Source of the DNA: Neptunicella sp048268085
Lineage (GTDB): Bacteria > Pseudomonadota > Gammaproteobacteria > Enterobacterales > Alteromonadaceae
Direction of reading: 5' to 3'
Length of the DNA: 64,000 nucleotides
NCBI RefSeq assembly: GCF_048268085.1
Contig: NZ_JBLWWF010000013.1
Coordinates: forward strand, 1 to 64,000
In this document: positions 25,318-31,694 of the stretch, in pieces
Layout of the letters: the number at the start of each line of letters is the position of its first letter
How positions within the stretch are numbered: the first letter of the stretch is position 1
Notes under the pieces: generated by a model
Databases searched by the model: none
The model's input: only the letters and a program-made list of their open reading frames with translations
What the model was told of the DNA's origin: nothing
Translations under genes and position numbers: made by a program

Positions 25318-26394
25318 ATGTCCAAAATATTTGATTTTGTTAAGCCCGGTGTTGTTACCGGTGATGACGTACAAAAAGTATTTTCAGTCGCCAAGGAAAA
25401 TAAATTCGCTTTACCAGCCGTTAATGTGGTTGGAAGCGACTCAATTAACGCAGTATTGGAAGCTGCGGCCAAAGTCAAAGCCCCGGTTATCATTCAATTC
25501 TCCAACGGTGGTGGTGCATTTTACGCAGGGAAAGGGTTGAAATTAGACGGTCAACAAGCCGCTATTTTAGGCAGTGTTTCCGGTGCTCATCATGTTCATG
25601 CGCTTGCACAGAGCTACGGAGTGCCCGTTATTGTGCATACCGATCATGCCGCCCGTAAGTTATTGCCCTGGATTGATGGCTTATTAGACGCTTCAGAAGC
25701 GCATTTTGCCGCCACCGGTAAGCCACTATTTAGCTCACATATGATTGATTTATCAGAAGAGCCTATTGAAGAAAACATTGCCACCTGCAAAGAGTATCTG
25801 GCGCGTATGGCTAAAATGGGGATGACGCTGGAAATCGAATTAGGCTGTACAGGCGGTGAAGAAGACGGCGTGGATAACAGCGGTATGGATTCCTCATTGC
25901 TCTACACTCAACCATCTGAAGTCGCCTATGCCTATGAAGAGCTAATGAAAATTAGCCCACGATTTACCATCGCCGCGTCTTTTGGCAACGTTCACGGTGT
26001 ATATAAGCCCGGCAATGTAAAATTAACTCCAGCCATATTACGAGACTCTCAAGCTTACGTATCTGAGAAATTCGGCTTACCAGACAATAGTTTAAACTTT
26101 GTATTCCATGGTGGTTCAGGGTCCACCGAAGCCGAAATCAAAGAGTCCATCAGCTATGGCGTCATTAAAATGAATATCGACACCGACACCCAGTGGGCAA
26201 CTTGGGAAGGAGTGAAAAATTACTACGAAACCAAAAAAGATTACCTGCAAGGCCAAATTGGTAATCCTGATGGCGAAGAAGCCCCAAATAAAAAGCACTA
26301 TGATCCCCGCGTTTGGTTGCGCGAAGGCCAGTTATCAATGGTGCGCCGTCTGGAAAAAGCTTTCTCTGATCTGAACGCGGTGGATGTACTGTAA
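25318..26394 (+). CDS. fba: Class II fructose-bisphosphate aldolase
   Basis: The zinc-dependent aldolase of glycolysis and gluconeogenesis. At 358 residues it matches E. coli FbaA (359). The motifs are typical: VHTDHAARKLLPWID holds a zinc-ligand His, and NVHGVYKPGNVKLTP and FVFHGGSGSTEAEIK bind zinc and phosphate. The C-terminal PRVWLREGQLSMVRRLEKA is the conserved end. In E. coli epd, pgk and fbaA are collinear; here fba faces pgk from 2.8 kb away on the opposite strand, with cassette and repeat DNA between. A terminator follows at once. Confidence 0.97.
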   Translation: MSKIFDFVKPGVVTGDDVQKVFSVAKENKFALPAVNVVGSDSINAVLEAAAKVKAPVIIQFSNGGGAFYAGKGLKLDGQQAAILGSVSGAHHVHALAQSYGVPVIVHTDHAARKLLPWIDGLLDASEAHFAATGKPLFSSHMIDLSEEPIEENIATCKEYLARMAKMGMTLEIELGCTGGEEDGVDNSGMDSSLLYTQPSEVAYAYEELMKISPRFTIAASFGNVHGVYKPGNVKLTPAILRDSQAYVSEKFGLPDNSLNFVFHGGSGSTEAEIKESISYGVIKMNIDTDTQWATWEGVKNYYETKKDYLQGQIGNPDGEEAPNKKHYDPRVWLREGQLSMVRRLEKAFSDLNAVDVL

Positions 26395-26417
26395 CTTATA
26401 GCTGAAATGCTGATGTG

Positions 26418-26450
26418 AAAGGCGATACAGTTCATCTGCATCGCCTTTTT
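26418..26450 (+). terminator. Intrinsic terminator of fba
   Basis: AAAGGCGAT (26418-26426) pairs with ATCGCCTTT (26440-26448); a further CAG/CTG pairing lies above one mismatch. A T-run follows. Confidence 0.85.
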
Positions 26451-26502
26451 TATTGGCTAACCAGCCAAAAAAATAATCGTTGTTCTTCGCGTATATTTCT
26501 TT

Positions 26503-26604
26503 TCCATGCATCCTGAGTTTATCAAATGGAACGGGACGCACGGATTTGGTTTTAACTAACGACTCTAACTTCCCCTGAAACAGAGAAACTTGTTCGGATA
26601 GCCT
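26503..26604. repeat. REP-like motif and truncated copy of the ~231-bp repeat
   Basis: 26503-26530 is a decayed version of the widespread 'CCTGAGNTTNTCGAANG' intergenic palindrome (CCTGAGTTTATCAAATGG). From 26540 the sequence matches the start of the long repeat seen at 28803 and 39347: ACGGATTTGGTTTTA is identical to 39351-39365, followed by diverged CCCCT, ACTTGTTC and TAGCCT blocks. The match stops at 26603, exactly where the attC-like site of the nuclease cassette begins. Confidence 0.55.
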
Positions 26605-26694
26605 GCTAACGCTCCGCTAAACGGCGAGCGTTAGCGAGTCCGGTGGAGGCCACGCTTTTTTGTGGCCGGAACGCATTTCAGCGGTTTGTTATGC
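26604..26694 (-). repeat. attC-like recombination site after the Mrr-like gene
   Basis: Reading the minus strand, GCATAAC (26694-26688) opens and GTTAGCA (26610-26604) closes a 91-bp imperfect palindrome with a GGCCAC/GTGGCC inner stem. The stop codon of the Mrr-like gene lies within the first core box. This is the position expected for an integron cassette. The core boxes deviate from RYYYAAC/GTTRRRY at one or two bases, so confidence is moderate. Confidence 0.55.
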
Positions 26695-27498
26695 ATTATT
26701 CGGCACGTCACTTACTGTTCCGTCATCATGTAAATAATGGACGTTTTCATCAACTATATCTTCTATTACAGCCCTTGCAGAGTTAGGTGATTCTACAAGA
26801 CCTTTTATAGGTTGTGCTTCGTAGTGAATCATATCGACTTCAATGGAATCTAGTTGAACAGGGCCTAAACCTTCAACATCAAGGTAGTATTTTGAGCAAT
26901 CTAAGGTATTGTCGCCTTCCACTAGATTACTCGTGTTTATTAGTTCATTTAACCTAACAGCAACCTCACCATGCTCATCGAGGAGTGGATGATGTCCAGG
27001 ATAAGTGAAGTTCATTTCATATTTATCTAGGCCATTTCTTATCAAAGCTTCTTTTGCACTATCTTGATTAAAGTTGAATTTAGTATTCTTAAAATCACTC
27101 ATTATCGGTTGTATTGCATAATGAATTGATTTAATCAGATGATTAACTAAAACAAGCCGGATATTATTCTCTTTCGCCAATAAGATTGCTCCTTTCTGAT
27201 AGGAGCTTGTTGTTGCAATGATTCCATTGGCATTTCCTATGTCACGTAATATCTCTGCAAAAGAAGCTACATGAGATTTCTTTACTGCTGATTTATAGTT
27301 TTTGCATTCAACGCAAGTTCTGTAAGTTGTTCCGGCAGCTTTAAATTCCCAATAAACATCAATTTGATGAGTGGCTCCACTTTTACCAGTTATGATAACG
27401 TCATGTTCTACTCGCAGATTTTCGAATCCGTCAAAGTCCAACATTCCTTGATGGATTTCGGCAACTAGCTTTTCATATTCCGTGTTTCTATTAGTCAA
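26689..27498 (-). CDS. Mrr-like restriction endonuclease (PD-(D/E)XK)
   Basis: A 269-residue protein whose N-terminal ~150 residues form an Mrr-type nuclease domain. HQIDVYWEF (about 44-52) gives the catalytic Asp, VECKNYKS (68-75) the ExK, and ASFAEILRDIGNANGIIATT is the typical following segment. Mrr nucleases cut modified or foreign DNA. The C-terminal ~120 residues are acidic and not recognised. The only plausible start is TTG at 27498, with AGGAA 10 nt upstream, just after the core of the preceding attC-like site. The gene lies in an apparent integron cassette, so an anti-phage or DNA-restriction role is likely but inferred. Confidence 0.75.
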   Translation of the reverse strand: MTNRNTEYEKLVAEIHQGMLDFDGFENLRVEHDVIITGKSGATHQIDVYWEFKAAGTTYRTCVECKNYKSAVKKSHVASFAEILRDIGNANGIIATTSSYQKGAILLAKENNIRLVLVNHLIKSIHYAIQPIMSDFKNTKFNFNQDSAKEALIRNGLDKYEMNFTYPGHHPLLDEHGEVAVRLNELINTSNLVEGDNTLDCSKYYLDVEGLGPVQLDSIEVDMIHYEAQPIKGLVESPNSARAVIEDIVDENVHYLHDDGTVSDVPNNA

Positions 27499-27518
27499 AT
27501 CTTAATTTCCTAGTAGAT

Positions 27519-27602
27519 GCATAACGCCCGCAGCAAGCGCGGCTTTGTAATGGAGGCGCAGCCGCAATGGAAAAGCCGTCGCTTTGCCTGCGATTGTTAG
27601 GC
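27519..27602 (-). repeat. attC site of an integron cassette
   Basis: On the minus strand the 84-bp element starts with GCCTAAC (27602-27596), fitting RYYYAAC, directly after the stop of the DUF559-like gene, and ends with GTTATGC (27525-27519). Between them, arms containing GCGACGGCTTT and AAAGCCGCGC pair with one unpaired A. Extrahelical bases of this kind are a hallmark of attC sites. A short inner palindrome forms the terminal loop. Confidence 0.75.
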
Positions 27603-28553
27603 TTACATCTCATGGAGTTCCAAGCCTCGCGATGCACCAATGATGTACCAAATGTTTTGCCACAGCACCCGAGCTAAATCTGTACCTGAAAATGCAGTTT
27701 CCTCATTACCCTTTCTTAAAAGCTTGCCGTTGGCTAGATATTCACTTTCAAATGACCCTAAACGTCTTGGCGTAAACTCTTTTGGTAGTACAGCTCTCAT
27801 GGGCTCACGATAAACAGGGTCGTCTGCTACTAGGAAGAACTGATCAAACAAGTGAGAGAATGCAACCATATGATTCCCAAGCTCTAGGCTATACCACTCT
27901 TCACAAATTGTATTTATACGAACCTCGCCCTTATCGTATTCTTTAACATATCCATCTAAGTGAGCAATCTCATGAGTATCTTCTTCGGGATGGAACACAA
28001 AAACGGCGATGAAAGACTTCTCATGGAGCCACTGAATTGCATGGGGAATAAAATCCTCTAAACTCACTTCAGCAAAACTTCTGTCAGGATGAAGTTTTTT
28101 GAAAAAGCCAATTGCTCTTGCTGTTTCCCTGCATATGAAGGGATAGTCTATGTACATGACTCGGTATTTTGCTGGTGATCGCTGAATTCTTTCTTTATAA
28201 ATTTGGCGAACTTCAGATACGCAACCTGCGGGGTTGCGATTGATTTCCCTGCCGGTAAATCTAATCACTGTATATCCTGCTCGGGATAAGTATCGCTGGC
28301 GTATAGCGTCCTTCTCCAGATGCTCCTTTGTAGAATGGTAGTCATGGCCGTCTAACTCAACGATCAATCGAGCATCTTTTAAAAGAAAATCAACTCGGTA
28401 CCTGCTGTGTTTTTCGGGGTCACCAAACCAATGTTCATTTTCAATAGCATTTGCTATGTCACCCAACTCTTTACTGAACTCTTTCTCAATATAAGATTGA
28501 CCCCGATCTCTGTACCAGCTCGGAGGTGATTCAGGTTGTCCTGGATATTTCAT
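27603..28553 (-). CDS. DUF559/Vsr-fold endonuclease-like protein
   Basis: A 316-residue protein. Residues ~15-120 match the DUF559 family of Vsr-like PD-(D/E)XK nucleases: YRVDFLLKDARLIVELDGHD, then a HS..HLEKDAIRQRYL helix and GYTVIRFTGREINRNP. The Asp of VDF and Glu of VELDG are the expected metal ligands. The C-terminal ~190 residues are not recognised. An SD (CGGAG) lies 6 nt before the ATG, right after a GTTAGGC core, as is usual for cassette genes with very short leaders. An attC site follows the stop with no spacer. A defence or DNA-processing function is inferred from the nuclease fold and cassette context. Confidence 0.75.
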   Translation of the reverse strand: MKYPGQPESPPSWYRDRGQSYIEKEFSKELGDIANAIENEHWFGDPEKHSRYRVDFLLKDARLIVELDGHDYHSTKEHLEKDAIRQRYLSRAGYTVIRFTGREINRNPAGCVSEVRQIYKERIQRSPAKYRVMYIDYPFICRETARAIGFFKKLHPDRSFAEVSLEDFIPHAIQWLHEKSFIAVFVFHPEEDTHEIAHLDGYVKEYDKGEVRINTICEEWYSLELGNHMVAFSHLFDQFFLVADDPVYREPMRAVLPKEFTPRRLGSFESEYLANGKLLRKGNEETAFSGTDLARVLWQNIWYIIGASRGLELHEM

Positions 28554-28566
28554 CGTTTCTCCGGAG

Positions 28567-28640
28567 GCCTAACAATTTCATAGAAGGAATTAACCCCGTA
28601 TTCGTACCGGGTGAAATTCCTTCTTTGCTGATTTATTTTT
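28567..28640 (-). repeat. attC-like remnant preceding the DUF559-like gene
   Basis: On the minus strand this ends in GTTAGGC (28573-28567), a full GTTRRRY box. It contains a perfect 10-bp stem, AGAAGGAATT/AATTCCTTCT (28582-28591 and 28615-28624), with an inner CCCG/CGGG. The opposite RYYYAAC box is not evident, so it is probably the eroded attC of a lost upstream cassette. Confidence 0.45.
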
Positions 28641-28730
28641 CCGACAATACGCTGCATATTCAAGTAAATCAATTTGTTAGATGTGAGTTATTTATGAGTC
28701 AAAAAACAAAGGCGGCTTTTCACCCGCAAG

Positions 28731-28761
28731 TTTCTGGATACCCGCCTTCGCGGGTATGACG
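28731..28761. repeat. REP-like palindrome
   Basis: TTTCTGGATACCCGCCTTCG and the following CGGGTATGACG form ATACCCGC-CTTC-GCGGGTAT. It is of the very common 'CTGGATNCCCGC...GCGGGNATGACG' intergenic repeat type. Confidence 0.7.
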
Positions 28762-28802
28762 CAATAAATTCATCCGTCGACTACCCGTTCCTCGATCTCA
28801 GG

Positions 28803-29034
28803 ACGAAGGGTTTTGGTTTTACCTTCCCCTTTGCAGTAAACAAAAACCTTGTTCAGATTAGCCTACCGGTATTCGAGACAGGGATGTCGAGAAAACAGCG
28901 GCTGAAAGGATGTGGATTTGCTGTGATACAGGTAGGCCTGAACAAGGTTTTTGTGTTTTTACTGCAAGGGTGCCGTGGGGTTCTTAGGGGACTGCGGCAG
29001 CACAGTCCCCTAAGCTGCCGTCGCCAGCGCGACA
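28803..29034. repeat. Structured ~231-bp repeat, copy 1
   Basis: This is similar along its whole length to 39347-39577. The layout is a leader (GGTTTTACCTTCCCC) and a long imperfect hairpin whose arms are 28827-28872 and 28925-28970 (CAAAAACCTTGTTCAG against CTGAACAAGGTTTTTG). Between the arms is a loop with GAGACAGGGATGTCGAGAAA. A second perfect 12-bp hairpin follows (CTTAGGGGACTG 28983-28994, CAGTCCCCTAAG 29003-29014), then a constant tail CTGCCGTCGCCAGCGCGACA with its own GTCGC/GCGAC stem. There is no credible ORF inside. It is probably a non-autonomous mobile or REP-composite element, possibly transcribed. Confidence 0.8.
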
Positions 29035-29113
29035 CCCAAAATTAACTTTTATGACCATGCTAATTTGCGTAGCAATAGATGCAATATTCTGTTTTTTTGG
29101 GTTTTAAACTTTA

Positions 29114-29146
29114 TGGAACCCGGCCCAAAACATCACCGGGATGACG
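29114..29146. repeat. Palindromic intergenic repeat
   Basis: TGGAACCCGGCCCAAAACAT followed by CACCGGGATGACG is of the same type as 39263-39296 and 39623-39662. Each copy of the ~231-bp repeat lies between two such palindromes. The remaining sequence of 28554-29236 holds no other recognisable feature. Confidence 0.6.
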
Positions 29147-29168
29147 TGAATAAAGGCCAACATACAAC

Positions 29169-29190
29169 AACGCCGCTGGGCAGCGGCGTT
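29169..29190 (-). terminator. Hairpin terminator downstream of pgk
   Basis: AACGCCGCTG and CAGCGGCGTT (29169-29178, 29181-29190) form a very stable stem 47 nt past the pgk stop. The T-run is imperfect (GTTGTTGT), so termination is likely but not certain. Confidence 0.65.
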
Positions 29191-29236
29191 AAACTACAAC
29201 AATTAGCTTGGCTAACTATTTGGTTATATCGGCAGA

Positions 29237-30397
29237 CTACTTACCGCGTTTTTCCAGCATGGCAACTGCCGGTAACTCTTTACCTTCAACAAACTCCAGG
29301 AAGGCACCACCACCGGTGGAGATATAGGAAATTTTATCGTCCAAACCATATTTATCGATGGCGGCTAACGTATCACCACCACCAGCAATAGAAAACGCGT
29401 CACTTTCTGCGATAGCACGTGCGACCACTTCAGTGCCTTTTGAGAAATTATCAAACTCGAACACACCACACGGGCCATTCCACAAAATAGTCTTGGCGCT
29501 TTTTAATACCTGAGCGACTTTTTCGGCAGTTTGTGGACCATAATCCATGATTTCTTCGTTATCCTGTACCTGATCCACATTTTTAATTGTCGCAGGAGCA
29601 GTATCGGAAAACTCGGTACCAACACGAACATCAATGGCTTCAGGAATATCCAGACTATCCATTAACCGTTTGGCTTCGGGGATCAAATCTTTTTCATGCA
29701 ACGATTTACCCACGTTATAACCGCGAGCCGCAATAAAAGTATTGGAAATACCACCACCTACAATTAATTGATCCGCCACTTTAGATAACGCATCCAGAAC
29801 GGTTAACTTGGTAGACACTTTAGAGCCACCGACAACCGCGACTAAAGGACGAGCCGGATTATCCAGCGCTTTGCCCAAGGCTTCCAGTTCGGCAGCTAAC
29901 AGCGGACCAGCACAAGCGACAGGAGCGTGTAAACCTACTCCATGAGTTGACGCCTGAGCACGGTGCGCGGTACCGAAAGCATCCATTACATACACATCAC
30001 ATAAAGCGGCATATTGTTTGGATAAGGTTTCATCATCGGCTTTTTCACCCGGATTAAAACGCACATTTTCCAGAATCACTAATTCACCCGCCTTCACATC
30101 CAGACCATTTAAATAATCGTTGGCCAACCGCACCGGAAAATCCACACTGGCGGCAATATGATCCACAACAGGTTGTAACGAATATTCCTGCTCAAACTGG
30201 CCTTCTGTAGGACGGCCTAAATGTGACATCACCATTACTTTGGCACCGGCGTCAATCGCGGCTTGTATGGTGGGCAAGGAGGCACGAATACGCGCATCAG
30301 AAGTCACTTTACCGTTTAATACCGGTACATTCAGATCTTGACGGATCAACACCCGTTTTCCGGCTAAGTCTAATTCAGACATTTTGATTACAGACAT
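29237..30397 (-). CDS. pgk: Phosphoglycerate kinase
   Basis: Transfers phosphate between 1,3-bisphosphoglycerate and ADP in glycolysis. The 386 residues match E. coli Pgk (387). Visible motifs are RVLIRQDLNVP (substrate-binding Arg and Asp), SHLGRP, MDAFGTAHRAQAS, VVGGSKVSTKL and the C-terminal nucleotide motif GGGDTLAAI with STGGGAFLEF. An SD (AAGGAA) precedes the ATG. It is collinear with epd, 178 bp downstream of it; the gap holds a long palindromic repeat. Confidence 0.97.
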   Translation of the reverse strand: MSVIKMSELDLAGKRVLIRQDLNVPVLNGKVTSDARIRASLPTIQAAIDAGAKVMVMSHLGRPTEGQFEQEYSLQPVVDHIAASVDFPVRLANDYLNGLDVKAGELVILENVRFNPGEKADDETLSKQYAALCDVYVMDAFGTAHRAQASTHGVGLHAPVACAGPLLAAELEALGKALDNPARPLVAVVGGSKVSTKLTVLDALSKVADQLIVGGGISNTFIAARGYNVGKSLHEKDLIPEAKRLMDSLDIPEAIDVRVGTEFSDTAPATIKNVDQVQDNEEIMDYGPQTAEKVAQVLKSAKTILWNGPCGVFEFDNFSKGTEVVARAIAESDAFSIAGGGDTLAAIDKYGLDDKISYISTGGGAFLEFVEGKELPAVAMLEKRGK

Positions 30398-30427
30398 GAT
30401 TATTCCTTAATTTTATGGTTTTAAATT

Positions 30428-30554
30428 TATCCCCTTCATCCTTGAAACTGCACGTTTGTTCGCTGCACTTATTCGCCTCACTCACTTAGTAAACTAAGCT
30501 CATGGGCTCTCATTCATTTGCTGCTGCCGTGCAATTCCAATGATTTTGGGTATA
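30428..30554. repeat. Long palindromic intergenic repeat between epd and pgk
   Basis: About 125 bp of extended dyad symmetry. The outer arms are TATCCCCTTCATCCTTGAAA...GCACG (from 30429) and CGTGCAATTCCAATGATTTT...GGGTATA (to 30554). The centre is CTTAGT-AA-ACTAAG (30485-30498). It resembles a palindromic element scattered between genes of Shewanella-like genomes, from memory. In the epd-pgk transcript it would form a long hairpin able to act on processing or attenuation. Confidence 0.6.
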
Positions 30555-30575
30555 TGTTACCGAAGCATGTGCTCA

Positions 30576-31592
30576 TTATTGAGTTTCAAGGCGATACATT
30601 GCCATCGCGGTATCTAACATTCGATTGGCGAAACCCCACTCGTTGTCACACCACACCAAGGTTTTAACCAACTGTTTATGGCTGACACGAGTTTGACTAC
30701 CATCCACAATACAGGAGTGGGGATCGTGATTAAAATCACAGGATACAAGCGGTTCTTCGGTATAACCGAGTAAATCCTGCAAGCGACCTTTACTGGCTTG
30801 CTTGAGAGCCGTATTCACGTCATGAATACTCACTTCGGTATCCAGCGTTACACTTAAATCCATGGCGGTCACATTAATGGTTGGCACTCGCACCGCAATG
30901 GCTTCAAACTTCCCGGCAAATTTGGGCAGAATACGCTCAATCCCCAAAGCCAGTTTAGTATCTACCGGAATAATCGATTGGCTAGCCGCTCGCGTACGAC
31001 GCAAATCATCATGAAAAGCATCGATGACTTGTTGATCATGCATTGAGGAATGAATCGTCGTAATAGTGCCGCTATTGACCCCAAACGCATTATCCAATGT
31101 TTGGATCACCGGTACGATACAATTGGTGGTGCAAGAACCATTGGAGACAATTTTATCGTCATGGCTCAATACATCGTCATTAATGCCATAAATAATAGTG
31201 GCATCCATATCCGGTGTACCCGGCTGAGCAAACAACACTTTGCCCGCCCCCTGATCAAGATGCGCTTGCCCAGCAGCCCGATCTCCATAAACTCCGGTAC
31301 ATTCAAGCACAATATCAACTTTCAACGCTCGCCAGTCTAAATCAACAATATTGGCATGATGCAATAATTGAATCGGATTACCCGCCACAATCAACCGATC
31401 GTTATCCAAGCTGACCGGAAAACCAAATCGGCCGTGGGAGGTATCGTATTTCAATAAATGCGCAATACCTTGGGGGGCGGCCAATTCATTAATTGCCACA
31501 ACCTGAATATGTTGATGACGACCCGACTCATACAACGCCCGCAATACATTACGACCGATACGTCCAAAACCATTGATTGCAATACGCAGCAT
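30576..31592 (-). CDS. epd: D-erythrose-4-phosphate dehydrogenase
   Basis: A GapA-related NAD-dependent enzyme that oxidises erythrose 4-phosphate in the pyridoxal phosphate pathway. It is 338 residues. Epd rather than GapA is indicated by the closely matching TTIHSSMHDQQVIDAFHDDL, RRTRAASQSIIPVDTKLA and FNHDPHSCIVDG stretches and by the gene order epd-pgk. The Rossmann motif INGFGRIGRNVLRAL and the catalytic SCTTNC are intact; the preceding residue is Gly (NGSCTTNC), a minor deviation. A bifunctional GAPDH role cannot be excluded. Confidence 0.92.
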   Translation of the reverse strand: MLRIAINGFGRIGRNVLRALYESGRHQHIQVVAINELAAPQGIAHLLKYDTSHGRFGFPVSLDNDRLIVAGNPIQLLHHANIVDLDWRALKVDIVLECTGVYGDRAAGQAHLDQGAGKVLFAQPGTPDMDATIIYGINDDVLSHDDKIVSNGSCTTNCIVPVIQTLDNAFGVNSGTITTIHSSMHDQQVIDAFHDDLRRTRAASQSIIPVDTKLALGIERILPKFAGKFEAIAVRVPTINVTAMDLSVTLDTEVSIHDVNTALKQASKGRLQDLLGYTEEPLVSCDFNHDPHSCIVDGSQTRVSHKQLVKTLVWCDNEWGFANRMLDTAMAMYRLETQ

Positions 31593-31633
31593 TATTTATT
31601 GATCATCTCACTGATAAGGTTTAACCAACCCCA

Positions 31634-31660
31634 AAAAAATCAGGGCGCTAAAAAGCGCCC
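31634..31660 (-). terminator. Intrinsic terminator of tkt
   Basis: On the minus strand GGGCGCT-TTTT-AGCGCCC is followed by TGATTTTTTT. It separates tkt from epd, so the two are probably separate transcription units. Confidence 0.9.
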
Positions 31661-31694
31661 TATTCTATAGCTAGTTAGACTTTATCGAAAGTCA

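Noticed and set aside
26335..26541. A 68-codon minus-strand frame downstream of fba
   Set aside because: It overlaps fba and its terminator; its start PFDKLRMHG is the translated REP-like palindrome.
28853..29035. A 60-codon open frame on the minus strand
   Set aside because: It lies wholly within the ~231-bp hairpin repeat, has no SD and a composition typical of translated palindromes.
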